DNA of 64,000 bases, taken from assembly GCA_002401955.1 (NCBI GenBank), contig NVUQ01000001.1:124001-188000 (forward strand). Reading direction: 5' to 3'. Made by a program: the position numbers and the translations under genes. The stretch comes from Flavobacteriales bacterium. Its GTDB lineage: Bacteria > Bacteroidota > Bacteroidia > Flavobacteriales_E > Vicingaceae. The notes under the pieces are model-generated. The model saw nothing but the letters and a program-made list of their open reading frames with translations. It was not told where the DNA came from and did no database searches. Positions 30,377 to 40,848 of the stretch are shown piece by piece; position 1 is the first letter of the stretch; each line of letters opens with the position of its first letter.

Positions 30377-31123
30377 ATGATAATAGACATTAAATCAACT
30401 AAAGTTTTTCAGAAAAAAAACTTGATTTTACAAGATGTAAATGTGCAAATTGATAAAGGTGAATTTGTTTATTTAATTGGTAAAACTGGTTCTGGAAAAA
30501 GTAGTTTGCTAAAAACCATTTATGGTGATTTACCTTTGCAAGAAGGAGAAGCAACGGTTTGTGATTTTGATTTAAAAACGATAAAGCGAAGAAAAGTTCC
30601 TTTTTTAAGAAGAAAGTTAGGAATTGTTTTTCAAGATTTTCAGTTGTTAACCGATAGAAGTGTTGATGAAAATTTAAAATTTGTTTTAAAGGCAACTGGT
30701 TGGAAAGACAAAGCCAAAATGACTGAAAGGGTTACAGAAGTGTTAGAGAATGTTGGGTTAGGAGCCAAAGGCTATAAGTTTCCTCATGAACTTTCTGGTG
30801 GAGAACAACAAAGAGTAGTAATTGCACGAGCATTGTTAAATGAACCAGATTTGATTTTAGCTGATGAGCCAACTGGGAATTTAGATCCTGAAACATCAGA
30901 AGAAATAATGAAATTGCTTTTTGATATTAGTAAGAAAGGTAAAGCAATATTAATGGCAACACACGATTTTGATTTGATGGGGAAATTCAAATCACGAACA
31001 ATTAAGTGTGAAAATAGTACTGTTGTAGAGGTTTTGGGAACAGCACAAAGTGCATTTAAAACAACAACCCAAGAAACATCCTTTTCAACTCCAACCGAAA
31101 GAGCAGAAGGAGAGAATCTTTAG
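30377..31123 (+). CDS. ftsE: FtsE-like ABC ATPase
   Basis: GKTGSGKSSLLK, HELSGGEQQRVVIARALLNEPDLILADEPTGNLDPE. Confidence 0.8.
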   Translation: MIIDIKSTKVFQKKNLILQDVNVQIDKGEFVYLIGKTGSGKSSLLKTIYGDLPLQEGEATVCDFDLKTIKRRKVPFLRRKLGIVFQDFQLLTDRSVDENLKFVLKATGWKDKAKMTERVTEVLENVGLGAKGYKFPHELSGGEQQRVVIARALLNEPDLILADEPTGNLDPETSEEIMKLLFDISKKGKAILMATHDFDLMGKFKSRTIKCENSTVVEVLGTAQSAFKTTTQETSFSTPTERAEGENL

Positions 31124-31126
31124 TTA

Positions 31127-32209
31127 TTACTTCGGGGCTTTTTTTAATAGGTATAAAGCCAATACACTAAATAGTATGTTTGGAATCCAAACGGCAATTA
31201 TTGCTGGAACTCCTGAGTTTAAAGCAAAAGTTGAGGATATTTGCATGAAAAATATATAAGAGAAACTAATTAGTAAGCCTATACCGATATGTAAACCAAT
31301 GCCTCCTCGTACTTTCCTACTAGAGATAGAAACGGCTATTATTGTTAAAACAAATGTTGCAAAAGGGTAGGCTCCTCGTTGTTGTTTTTCAAGTTCATAA
31401 ATAATAACTTGTTGTGAGCCCTTAAATTTTTGTTCTTTAATAAAATCGTTAAGTTCAAACCAATCCATAGTGGTAACATAGTTGTTCCTGCGTTTAAACT
31501 CTTCGGGTTTTAAATTAAGTACGGTATCTTTTCTTTCTCCTTTTGTAATTGTTTCGTTTAATCCATTAATGTGTCGTTCAACATAATTGGTAATACTCCA
31601 TTTGTTAATAGTCGAATCCCATTTCACATTGTCTGAAAGTAGTTTGTATTCCAGTTCACCTTTATCATTAAATCGTTCTATCGAAAAATTGTTCCCTAAA
31701 TTTAAATCTACAACAAAATTAGACATATAGATAAAGGTATTGTCGTTAATTTTCATGTGAATATCTTGCGAATAATTTCTTAGTTTATTTCTATAGTAAA
31801 GCTCTTCAAACGCGATACGTTTTTTATTTGCATCAGGTATCATAAAGTTGTTAAGGTAATAGGATAAGCCAGCTAAAAGAAAAGCACAAATTAAAAATGG
31901 TCTGAGTAATCTTTTGAAGCTGATACCTCCAGAAAGGATGGCAACAATTTCTGAATTACTCGCCATTTTTGAAGTGAAAAAGATAACAGAAATAAAGATG
32001 AACAACGGACTAACCATATTGGCTAGGTAAGGGATGTAGTTTAAATAGTAGTCAAAAATAATGGCTTTTAAGGGAGCTTCCTTTTCTATAAACTCTTCTA
32101 ATCTTTCTGATAAATCAAAAATAATGATGATACCAATGATTAGAATTAGTGTAAAGAAAAATGTACTTAAAAATTTCTTAATAATGTATATGTCAATTTT
32201 TTTAAGCAC
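31127..32209 (-). CDS. LptF/LptG family permease
   Basis: MLKKIDIYIIKKFLSTFFFTLILIIGIIIIFDL N-term and C-terminal TM block; adjacent to tgt. Confidence 0.88.
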   Translation of the reverse strand: MLKKIDIYIIKKFLSTFFFTLILIIGIIIIFDLSERLEEFIEKEAPLKAIIFDYYLNYIPYLANMVSPLFIFISVIFFTSKMASNSEIVAILSGGISFKRLLRPFLICAFLLAGLSYYLNNFMIPDANKKRIAFEELYYRNKLRNYSQDIHMKINDNTFIYMSNFVVDLNLGNNFSIERFNDKGELEYKLLSDNVKWDSTINKWSITNYVERHINGLNETITKGERKDTVLNLKPEEFKRRNNYVTTMDWFELNDFIKEQKFKGSQQVIIYELEKQQRGAYPFATFVLTIIAVSISSRKVRGGIGLHIGIGLLISFSYIFFMQISSTFALNSGVPAIIAVWIPNILFSVLALYLLKKAPK

Positions 32210-33340
32210 TTATAGTCGTTCACCTAATTGTTTAACCATTTTCTTTTTCCAATCGTAAAAAGTACCTGCTATAATTTGTTCGCGAGCTTCATTTACTAAC
32301 CACATATAAAAACTTAAATTGTGCAAGGTGGCAATTTGTGCTCCTAAAATTTCTTTAGAATGGATTAAATGTCTTAAATAAGCTTTAGAATAATAGCTAT
32401 CTACATAACTTGTTCCATCAGGGTCGATAGGAGAAAAATCATCCGCCCATTTTTTATTTTTAATGTTGATGGTTCCTTTTTGAGTAAAAAGCATTCCGTT
32501 TCTGGCATTCCGTGTGGGCATTACACAATCAAACATATCAATGCCTAAAGCAATGTTTTCTAATAAGTTTAATGGAGTACCAACACCCATTAAGTAACGC
32601 GGTTTATCTTCTGGTAAAATATCCGTAACAATTTCGCACATTTCATACATTTCATCGTCAGGCTCACCAACAGACAAGCCACCAATAGCATTTCCTTCTC
32701 GTTCAAACGAAGCAATCTTTTCTGCCGATTGTTTTCTTAAGTCTTTATAAGTGCTTCCTTGAATAATAGGAAATAAAGTTTGGTTATAATCATATCTAGG
32801 TTCTGTACTATCAAATCTATCACAACAACGCTTTAGCCAACGGTGGGTCATGTGCATAGAATTTTTTGCATACTTGTAATCACAAGGATATGGCGTACAC
32901 TCATCAAAAGCCATAATGATATCTGCACCAATTTTTCGTTGTACATCCATTACGTTTTCTGGTGTAAATAAATGTTTAGAACCATCAATGTGAGAAGAAA
33001 AAGTAGCTCCTTCTTCTTTAATTTTTCTTCTTCCCGATAAAGAGTAGACTTGATATCCGCCACTATCTGTAAGAATTGGTCCGTTCCAGTTCATAAATTT
33101 GTGCAAACCACCGGCTTTTTCCATTACATCGATACCAGGTCTTAAATACAAGTGGTAAGTATTTCCTAAAATTATCTGAGCTTTAACATCATCTTTTAAC
33201 TCAATTTGATGCACCCCTTTAACTGTTGCAGCAGTTCCTACAGCCATAAAAACAGGTGTTTTTATTTCGCCATGATCTGTCTTTATTCTTCCTGCTCTAG
33301 CTTTAGATTGAGGGTCTTTTTTTTCTAATGTAAAATCCAT
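32210..33340 (-). CDS. tgt: tRNA-guanine(34) transglycosylase
   Basis: LTDSGGYQVYSLSGRRKI, GGLSVGEPDDEMYE, FDCVMPTRNARNG. Confidence 0.95.
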   Translation of the reverse strand: MDFTLEKKDPQSKARAGRIKTDHGEIKTPVFMAVGTAATVKGVHQIELKDDVKAQIILGNTYHLYLRPGIDVMEKAGGLHKFMNWNGPILTDSGGYQVYSLSGRRKIKEEGATFSSHIDGSKHLFTPENVMDVQRKIGADIIMAFDECTPYPCDYKYAKNSMHMTHRWLKRCCDRFDSTEPRYDYNQTLFPIIQGSTYKDLRKQSAEKIASFEREGNAIGGLSVGEPDDEMYEMCEIVTDILPEDKPRYLMGVGTPLNLLENIALGIDMFDCVMPTRNARNGMLFTQKGTINIKNKKWADDFSPIDPDGTSYVDSYYSKAYLRHLIHSKEILGAQIATLHNLSFYMWLVNEAREQIIAGTFYDWKKKMVKQLGERL

Positions 33341-33419
33341 TAACGATATTAACTATTTGGTTTTAAAAACTTGCCCAAAGATAGTTATTTAGCCTAAAGT
33401 ATCGGGTTACATTTGAGAA

Positions 33420-34562
33420 ATGGATGTGAAAGAATTGATAAGGTTTATAGAATTTAATAGTTGGTTAGATTACTTAATAGCTATTTACCTTGGAGCTTTT
33501 ATTGTTCAGTTGTATTACTACCTAGTTATTTTTACGAGATTGGCTTTTTTTAAGCAGAAAGAAACTAACGAAGAAATGTTACCTATTTCGGTAATTATTT
33601 GTGCAAAAAATGAAAGAGATAATTTATTAGAGTTTTTACCAGCTTATCTCAACCAAGATTATCCAAAATTTGAAGTAATTGTTGTAAATGATAACTCTGT
33701 AGATGATACAGAAGATGTTTTGAGAGCATTTTTATTACAGTATAAAACACTAAAAATTGTTAATGTTCCTGATACGGATCGCTTTTACGGAAGTAAAAAG
33801 TTTGCTTTAACCTTAGGAATAAAAGCGGCACAATATGATAACGTTTTATTAACTGATGCAGATTGTAAGCCAGCATCACCAGATTGGATAAAGTTGATGA
33901 GTCAGTATATTAAAAAGAAAAACATTGTTTTAGGTTTTGGAGCTTATGAGCGTAAAAAAGGCTTATTGGACAAATTAATTCGTTTCGAAACATTTTACAC
34001 TGCTTTACAATATTTATCTTTTGCTCAGGCCAAACTTCCTTATATGGGAGTGGGCAGAAATTTGGGTTATCAATCAGAAATATTCTTTAAGAACAAAGGT
34101 TTTGCATCACATCAACATATTTTATCTGGTGATGATGATTTGTTTATTAATGAAGTGGCTAACAGGAGAAACACCCAAATTATGATTCATGCAAATTCAC
34201 ATACCATCTCCAACGCAAAAACGACTTATAAGGGTTGGTTTCGACAGAAAAAACGCCACTTTTTAACAGGTTCACATTATAAGTTTAAGCATAAAATTAT
34301 GTTAGGACTATTGCAATTTTCTCAGCTGTTATTTATAGGTCTGTTTATCGCTTTAGTATTTATGGTAAAGCCTGTTTATCTAATAGTAGCGGTATTTTTG
34401 TTTCGTTATATCATTCAAATGCTTGTCTTTAAGTTGTCGGCAAATAAAATTGGAGGAAAAGATTTAATTATTTTATCTCCTCTGTATGAAATATTTTTTA
34501 TGATTTTTAATCCTATATTAGTGATCTCAAATCAAATTATTAAAAAAACTAAATGGAATTGA
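33420..34562 (+). CDS. Membrane glycosyltransferase family 2
   Basis: ISVIICAKNERDNLLEFLPAYLNQDYP, DADCKPAS, C-terminal TMs. Confidence 0.85.
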   Translation: MDVKELIRFIEFNSWLDYLIAIYLGAFIVQLYYYLVIFTRLAFFKQKETNEEMLPISVIICAKNERDNLLEFLPAYLNQDYPKFEVIVVNDNSVDDTEDVLRAFLLQYKTLKIVNVPDTDRFYGSKKFALTLGIKAAQYDNVLLTDADCKPASPDWIKLMSQYIKKKNIVLGFGAYERKKGLLDKLIRFETFYTALQYLSFAQAKLPYMGVGRNLGYQSEIFFKNKGFASHQHILSGDDDLFINEVANRRNTQIMIHANSHTISNAKTTYKGWFRQKKRHFLTGSHYKFKHKIMLGLLQFSQLLFIGLFIALVFMVKPVYLIVAVFLFRYIIQMLVFKLSANKIGGKDLIILSPLYEIFFMIFNPILVISNQIIKKTKWN

Positions 34563-35161
34563 ATTCAAATTTATCACCAAAAGCAAAAATTGACTTTGAG
34601 CTAGTTTGTAGAGCTAGAGATAAAAAGGATGAGAAAGCTTATGCTGAATTAATGGGTAAATACAAAGATTCCATTTATTTTATGATGCTTAAAATGGTTA
34701 AAAATACTGATGATGCAGATGATTTGACTATTGAAGCATTTGGTAAAGCATTTAACCGTTTACATCAATACATACCTAATTATGCATTTAGTACTTGGTT
34801 GTTTAGGATAGCTACTAATAATTGCATTGATTTTATCAGAAAGAAAAAAATGGTAACCATGTCAATAGATAAAACGATTGATGATGGAGAAGGTGGGGGG
34901 ATGAGTATTGAAATAAAATCAGAAAACCTTAATCCTGAGGAGCGTTTTGTGAGAAAACAAAAAATTAGAATTATGCGAGAAATCGTAGACAAGCTAAAAC
35001 CTCGTTACCGAGAATTGGTGGTGTTGCGTTATTTTAGAGAGCTTTCTTACGATGAAATTGCTGTTGAAACAGAATTGCCTTTAGGAACTGTAAAAGCACA
35101 ACTTTTTAGAGCCAGAGAGCAACTTTATAAGCTAATGCAAAACAAAAAAGGGAAAATTTAG
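34553..35161 (+). CDS. Sigma-70 family (ECF-like) RNA polymerase sigma factor
   Basis: DADDLTIEAFGKAFNRLHQY (region 2), LSYDEIAVETELPLGTVKAQLFRAREQL (region 4); overlaps GT2 by 10 bp. Confidence 0.9.
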   Translation: MELNSNLSPKAKIDFELVCRARDKKDEKAYAELMGKYKDSIYFMMLKMVKNTDDADDLTIEAFGKAFNRLHQYIPNYAFSTWLFRIATNNCIDFIRKKKMVTMSIDKTIDDGEGGGMSIEIKSENLNPEERFVRKQKIRIMREIVDKLKPRYRELVVLRYFRELSYDEIAVETELPLGTVKAQLFRAREQLYKLMQNKKGKI

Positions 35162-35374
35162 TTTTTAGGAGTTAAGTAGTCAGGAGATAGGAGTTAAGAA
35201 ATCAAAAAAAAATAGGATTGCGAATTTTTATTTTGGATAGGCATATCAAGAATTTGATGTTCTAAAAGAAATAAAATCTTAGTAAAACCGAGAAGTTGAG
35301 AGCTTGCTCGAAAATCACTCGGCTGCATTTAGAGTTTATGAAATTTAGGTTGTCAAATTCTTGTAAGCCTTGAA

Positions 35375-35412
35375 TTTTTTCTTTCTTTTTGTTTCAAGAC
35401 AAAAAGGAAAAG
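35375..35412. repeat. CTTTTTGTTTCAAGACAAAAAG palindromic segment
   Basis: 8-bp arms CTTTTTGT/ACAAAAAG in non-coding spacer. Confidence 0.45.
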
Positions 35413-35441
35413 AGTAATTAAAAAAGTAGCAGAATAAACAT

Positions 35442-36080
35442 ATGAAACCATCAATTAAAACGATCATTAATTACTTTCCAAACTTATCTGAAATTCAGAT
35501 AGAACAGTTTACTAAACTAGAACCGTTATATAAAGATTGGAATAGCCAAATTAATGTGATTTCTCGAAAAGATATAGATGAACTTTACATCAAACATGTT
35601 TTACATTCTTTAGGAATAGCTAAGGTGATTGATTTTAAGGACAATACTAAAATATTAGATGTTGGTACAGGAGGTGGGTTTCCAGGAATACCTTTAGCGA
35701 TATTGTTTCCTAAAGTACAATTTGTGTTAGTAGATTCTATTGGTAAAAAAATAAAAGTGGTTAACGAGGTAGTTAACCGATTAGAGTTAGAAAATGTAAA
35801 AGCTTACCATAAAAGAGCAGAAGAAGTAGAGGGTCAATTTGATTTTGTGGTAACTAGAGCTGTTGCTCGAATTAAAAAGTTTATACCTTGGGTAAAAGGA
35901 AAATTACACCCTGAGAGTTTTAATGAGTTAAAAAATGGACTCTTATTTTTAAAAGGTGGGGATTTATCTGAAGAAATAGAAGAAAGTAAAAAGCAAGTAC
36001 ATCTTTACCCATTATCAGATTATTTTAAAGAAGAATTCTTTGAAACCAAAATGGTGGTTTATACCAGAGTGAAGAAGTAA
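35442..36080 (+). CDS. rsmG: 16S rRNA (guanine(527)-N(7))-methyltransferase
   Basis: NVISRKDIDELYIKHVLHSLGIAK, ILDVGTGGGFPGIPLAILFP, VVTRAVARI. Confidence 0.94.
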   Translation: MKPSIKTIINYFPNLSEIQIEQFTKLEPLYKDWNSQINVISRKDIDELYIKHVLHSLGIAKVIDFKDNTKILDVGTGGGFPGIPLAILFPKVQFVLVDSIGKKIKVVNEVVNRLELENVKAYHKRAEEVEGQFDFVVTRAVARIKKFIPWVKGKLHPESFNELKNGLLFLKGGDLSEEIEESKKQVHLYPLSDYFKEEFFETKMVVYTRVKK

Positions 36081-36104
36081 GTTGTTTTGTTTAAAAGTTC
36101 GGTT

Positions 36105-36126
36105 AAACTGCATTTTAATACAGTTT
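36105..36126. terminator. Weak hairpin AAACTG-N10-CAGTTT between convergent genes
   Basis: 6-bp arms between rsmG and the convergent PAS kinase stop. Confidence 0.3.
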
Positions 36127-37132
36127 AGGTTTTGTTTGCTACCGTTTTCTTTTTTTCAAAGGTTATTACGTATTTAAGTCCACAATTAGAAGTAACATCT
36201 ATTGTTCCATTAATTTGCTCAGTAAGAGCTTCAACAATTTCAAGTCCGAGAGATTGGTGGGTATTAATGTTATCCGTTATGCCTATTCCATTGTCGGCAA
36301 TAATGAGTTTGTATTTGCCAGCCTTGTAGGTCAACTCCACCTGAATTTCCCCATCTGGCCTGCCTTTAAATGCGTGTTTGAAAGCGTTGGTCAGCAATTC
36401 GGTAATAATAAGCCCCAGATTAATACTAAGGTCAATGTCAAAACTCGCGACCGATTTCTTTACTATACATTTTATATTGTTGTGGATAGAATAACTGGCA
36501 GTAATGGATGCCGTGAGTTGGTTGATGTAATCACTAAAGTTGATTGAGGCAAGGTCTCCTGATTGGTAGAGCTTAGTGTGTATAAGAGCCATGGAGTTGA
36601 TACGATCCTTGCTTTTGGAAAGTGCTTCATGAACCAGTTTATCATCAATGTTGTTAAATTGAAGGTTGAGCAAACTGCTTATGACTTGCAGGTTGTTTTT
36701 TACTCGGTGGTGTATCTCTTTAAGCAACAGTTCATTTTCAAGGTTCTTTTTTATGATTTCCTCCTCTAACTTCTTCTTTTCTGTTATGTCCTGAGCAATA
36801 CCTACTAGATATCCGTCAGCGGTTCGTGTATTTGTCCACTGTGTCCAAACTTTACGCCCATCCTTGGCGGGCAAAAGGTTTTCGAAAAGGTGCCTGTCTT
36901 TAAGATCAGTCTTTCCAGTTGCCATCGCTGCAGTTTTTGCTTTTCTTGTATCGATATTTCCCCCCAAAGAAGTTAACTCCCACCAACCATTCCCAAGCAT
37001 ATCTTGTGGGTCATAACCCAGAATGGTTTTTATGGCTTTATTAGCGAAAACGATGTGTCCATTTGAATCTGCCACTAGCACAATGGCATTAATGTCATCT
37101 AATGTCGCAAATGGTTTATCTTTTTTTGGCAT
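36125..37132 (-). CDS. PAS-domain sensor histidine kinase, HisKA_2/HWE-like
   Basis: PAS (LVADSNGHIVFANKAIKTILGYDPQDMLG), EIHHRVKNNLQVISSLLNLQ, DNGIGITDN. Confidence 0.87.
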   Translation of the reverse strand: MPKKDKPFATLDDINAIVLVADSNGHIVFANKAIKTILGYDPQDMLGNGWWELTSLGGNIDTRKAKTAAMATGKTDLKDRHLFENLLPAKDGRKVWTQWTNTRTADGYLVGIAQDITEKKKLEEEIIKKNLENELLLKEIHHRVKNNLQVISSLLNLQFNNIDDKLVHEALSKSKDRINSMALIHTKLYQSGDLASINFSDYINQLTASITASYSIHNNIKCIVKKSVASFDIDLSINLGLIITELLTNAFKHAFKGRPDGEIQVELTYKAGKYKLIIADNGIGITDNINTHQSLGLEIVEALTEQINGTIDVTSNCGLKYVITFEKKKTVANKT

Positions 37133-37307
37133 CTATTTTAAAAGGCTGTTAACACTATTCTTTTCACGTTTCAATAATTCGGCTTTGTTCAAAAAGTGTG
37201 ATATATAACTTAGTGTTAAACGAAGTTATCGTTTTTTAAGGAGAAAATCAAGTCTTCATCCCTTATCATTTAAGATTTTCCTACATTTACGTTTTGGTTA
37301 AAATCAT

Positions 37308-37445
37308 TGTCAGTTCGAGTGTTCCAAAATTTTACACTGAGTTTATCGAAGTGTTATTTTTGAATGTATCGAGAACCAATGATTTTAAGATAAGAGTTAT
37401 GCTCGATATAAATTCCGATAAAAATCGGAATAATTCGAATTGACA
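37308..37445. repeat. TGTCA-type inverted-repeat element
   Basis: Ends TGTCAGTTCGA / TCGAATTGACA (10 of 11 matching as inverted repeat); internal TTCCGATAAAAATCGGAA palindrome. Confidence 0.65.
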
Positions 37446-37479
37446 CTCTTAAGATATAATTATAGATAGAGAAATAACT

Positions 37480-39564
37480 TTGTTACTAAGCATAAATATC
37501 ATTACCGACTATCCACTTTGGTTTAGCATTTTTTGTGTTTTACTAGGAGCTATTTATGCTTTTGTATTGTATCGTAAAGAAGAAAAGTTTAATGAAATTG
37601 CTCCATGGCTTATTAAATTAATGGCCAGTTTTCGATTTTTATTGGTAACAATTTTAGCATTTCTATTGTTATCACCATTTATTAAAACCTTATTTAATAA
37701 GGTAGAAAAGCCAGTAATTGTAATAGCTCAAGATAATTCATCTTCTATATTATTAAATAAAGATTCAGCATTTTATCAAACCGAATATCTAGAAAAACTA
37801 AAAAATTTAAAAGCTAGTTTAGAAGAAAAGTATGAAGTGAAAACTTACACTTTTGGTCAGAATTTAGAGGAAGGTGATAAAATAGATTTTTCTAAAAAAG
37901 TAACGGATTTATCTAATGTATTTGATGAAATAAGCAATAAATACTACAACAGAAATGTAGGTGCTTTAATTTTAGCTTCAGATGGTATTTTTAATCAAGG
38001 CTCTAACCCAGTTTTTAATTCGGGTATTGAGTTTCCGATTTATACTATTGCTTTAGGTGATACATCTATTCAAAAAGACATTATTTTAAAAGAAGCCATC
38101 CACAATAAGATTACTTTTTTAGGTAATCAGTTTCCGATAGAAATTGCTGCAGAAGCCTTACAGTGTGTAGGAAATGAAACGAGATTAACAGTTACACATA
38201 ATGGAAAAAAATTGTTTGCTAAAGAGTATAAATTGAATACAGAACGTTTTGTAATGAACGAGAATGTATTGTTTGAAGCTGAAAAAGTAGGGGTACAGCA
38301 TTATCAAATTTCATTATCAACTATTGAAGGAGAGGTAAGTACTATAAACAATGTAAAAGATATTTATATTGAGGTATTAGATGGGAGGCAAAACATTTTA
38401 ATTCTTGCTAATGCTCCTCATCCAGATGTTAAAGCTTTAAAATTGAGTATAGAGAATAATGAGAATTACAAAGTAACCAATCAGTTAATGAGTGATTTTG
38501 ATGGGAATACAGAGGCATATAGTTTGGTTGTTGTACATCAACTCCCAAGTAACATAAGCCCTACTTTAAAAAAGGCATTAGAAAGTGATGTTTCTGTTCT
38601 TTATTTTTTAGGAAATCAAAGCAATATTGGTAAATACAATTCATTAAATATTGGATTAAACATTGCTAAATCTGGTAATCGATTTAATGAAATTTTACCG
38701 GCTTTTACTAATAATTTCCCATTGTTTACCTTGTCTGAAAATACCATTAAAAGCATAAATACAATGCCGCCAGTTGTTGGTCCTTTTGGAGATTATCAAT
38801 TAAAAACTAATGGTTACGTATTGTTAAATCAGAAAATAGGGAGTGTAGAAACAGATAGCCCGTTAATGGTGTTTTTTCAGGATAACGGTAAAAAGTCTGC
38901 AATATTGGCTGCCGAAGGAATTTGGAAATGGCGAATGCAAGATTTCCTAAAGAACAAAAATCATGATGCTTTTAATGAATTGATTAATAAAACAGTTCAG
39001 TTTTTATCTGTTAAAGAGGATAAAAGTAAGTTTAGAATTATTACTAAAAACAATTATTTCGAAAATGAAATAATTCAGTTTAATGGCGAGTTGTACAATG
39101 ATAGTTATGAGTTGGTAAATGATCCAGAAATTACCCTTGAGTTGTTTGAAGACGCTGGAGATAAATATGATTTTGTTTTTAACAGAACTTCAACTTCATA
39201 CATATTAAATGCAGGAATTTTACCAGCAGGTTTTTATAACTATAAAGCCAAGGTTAAATTTGGGACTAAAGATTATACAGAAACAGGTAAGTTTCAAATT
39301 AAACAATTATTGTTAGAAGCAAATAACACTATTGCTAATCATCAGTTATTACAAAATATTGCAGAGAAATTTGGTGGTAAACTGTTTTATCCAACACAAA
39401 CCGGAGCGCTTGCTAAAGCAATTAATGAGAACACTGATATTACTTCTATTATTTATGAAGAAAACGATTTAAAAGAACTGATTAGTTTAAAGTGGATCTT
39501 CTTTGTATTGCTTGCTTTGTTAAGTGTAGAGTGGTTTTTACGAAAACGAAATGGAGCGTATTAA
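37480..39564 (+). CDS. Membrane protein with VWA/GATase-like core (BatA-like)
   Basis: N-terminal TMs, VIVIAQDNSSSI, two late TM segments; track start is TTG. Confidence 0.6.
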   Translation: MLLSINIITDYPLWFSIFCVLLGAIYAFVLYRKEEKFNEIAPWLIKLMASFRFLLVTILAFLLLSPFIKTLFNKVEKPVIVIAQDNSSSILLNKDSAFYQTEYLEKLKNLKASLEEKYEVKTYTFGQNLEEGDKIDFSKKVTDLSNVFDEISNKYYNRNVGALILASDGIFNQGSNPVFNSGIEFPIYTIALGDTSIQKDIILKEAIHNKITFLGNQFPIEIAAEALQCVGNETRLTVTHNGKKLFAKEYKLNTERFVMNENVLFEAEKVGVQHYQISLSTIEGEVSTINNVKDIYIEVLDGRQNILILANAPHPDVKALKLSIENNENYKVTNQLMSDFDGNTEAYSLVVVHQLPSNISPTLKKALESDVSVLYFLGNQSNIGKYNSLNIGLNIAKSGNRFNEILPAFTNNFPLFTLSENTIKSINTMPPVVGPFGDYQLKTNGYVLLNQKIGSVETDSPLMVFFQDNGKKSAILAAEGIWKWRMQDFLKNKNHDAFNELINKTVQFLSVKEDKSKFRIITKNNYFENEIIQFNGELYNDSYELVNDPEITLELFEDAGDKYDFVFNRTSTSYILNAGILPAGFYNYKAKVKFGTKDYTETGKFQIKQLLLEANNTIANHQLLQNIAEKFGGKLFYPTQTGALAKAINENTDITSIIYEENDLKELISLKWIFFVLLALLSVEWFLRKRNGAY

Positions 39565-39605
39565 GAATTTAGGAATTAAGAGTTTGATAAGTTAAGTAGA
39601 TAGGT

Positions 39606-40838
39606 ATGAAACCAGAAACAATATTCAACATCATTATTACCATTATTGTTGTCAATTTTTTGTTGGAGCGATGGATGGATTGGTTAAATGATAAAAATTC
39701 ATCAGAGACATTACCAGAAGAGTTAAAAGGAATTTATGATGAAGAAAAGTATGCAAAACAACGTGCTTATGATAAAGTAAAAGGTAGGTTTTCTACTGTT
39801 TCATCAACTTTTAGTTTTGTGTTGATTTTAGCAATGTTATTTTTTAAAGGCTTTGCTTTTGTAGATGCTTACGCGAGAACTATTACTGATCATGTTCTTT
39901 TTTTACCATTAGTATTTTTTGTCATTTTAATGATAGCCTCTGATATTTTAACTACCCCATTTTCTATTTATAGCACTTTTGTAATTGAAGAAAAATTTGG
40001 TTTTAATCGAACAACGATTAAAACATACATTTTAGATAAGCTAAAAGGAGCTTTGGTAGGTGTAATTATTGGGGGTGGATTAATGATGCTTTTTATTTGG
40101 TTTTATAATTATACTGGAGAATTATTTTGGCTGTGGACTTGGGGAGCGATTGCCATTTTCATGATTTTAATTACGATGTTTTATGCTTCAGTTATTGTTC
40201 CTTTATTTAATAAATTAACACCTTTAGAAGAAGGAGAGTTAAAAACGGAAATTATTACTTACTGTAAAAAGGTAGGATTTAATTTGGATAATTTATTTGT
40301 GATGGATGGATCAAAAAGATCATCTAAAGCAAATGCTTTTTTTAGTGGTTTAGGTTCTAAAAAACGAATTGTATTATACGATACTTTGGCTAATGAGTAT
40401 TCTAAAGAAGAAATTACAGCGGTTTTAGCACATGAAATTGGTCATTATAAAAAGAAGCATACATTAACTACAATGGTTGTTTCTGTGGTTCAAATAGGAG
40501 TGATGTTGTTTATTCTATCTTTAGTAATTAATAAGCCTGAATTTTCGATGGCTTTAGGAGTTCAAGAAAAAAGTTTTCATATTGGTTTACTTGTCTTTTC
40601 AATGTTGTATTCACCACTTTCTATGTTAATAGGAATAGTAATGAATGTGATTTCTCGTAAGAATGAATATGAAGCAGATGACTATGCTAAAACTACGTAT
40701 AGTGCTGATCCTTTAGTAAGTTCTTTGAAAAAACTTTCGGTAGATAGCTTGAGTAATTTAACCCCTCACCCTTATTATGTTTTCATGAATTATTCACATC
40801 CAACACTATTGCAGCGTATAAAGGCCTTGTATAATTAA
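39606..40838 (+). CDS. M48 family (Ste24-like) metallopeptidase
   Basis: VLAHEIGHYKKKHT zinc motif with N-terminal TMs; ENEYEADDYAK. Confidence 0.9.
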   Translation: MKPETIFNIIITIIVVNFLLERWMDWLNDKNSSETLPEELKGIYDEEKYAKQRAYDKVKGRFSTVSSTFSFVLILAMLFFKGFAFVDAYARTITDHVLFLPLVFFVILMIASDILTTPFSIYSTFVIEEKFGFNRTTIKTYILDKLKGALVGVIIGGGLMMLFIWFYNYTGELFWLWTWGAIAIFMILITMFYASVIVPLFNKLTPLEEGELKTEIITYCKKVGFNLDNLFVMDGSKRSSKANAFFSGLGSKKRIVLYDTLANEYSKEEITAVLAHEIGHYKKKHTLTTMVVSVVQIGVMLFILSLVINKPEFSMALGVQEKSFHIGLLVFSMLYSPLSMLIGIVMNVISRKNEYEADDYAKTTYSADPLVSSLKKLSVDSLSNLTPHPYYVFMNYSHPTLLQRIKALYN

Positions 40839-40848
40839 ATAGGTCAAC

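Noticed and set aside
30399-30990. Minus-strand ORFs of 98 and 68 aa
   Set aside because: Antisense to the ftsE-like gene; low-complexity Leu/Phe/Gln translation
31050-31259. Plus-strand 69-aa ORF
   Set aside because: Overlaps the ends of two convergent, well-supported genes in the wrong frame
36132-37208. Plus-strand ORFs (65, 110, 68, 61 aa)
   Set aside because: Mostly or wholly antisense to the PAS histidine kinase, whose motifs are unambiguous
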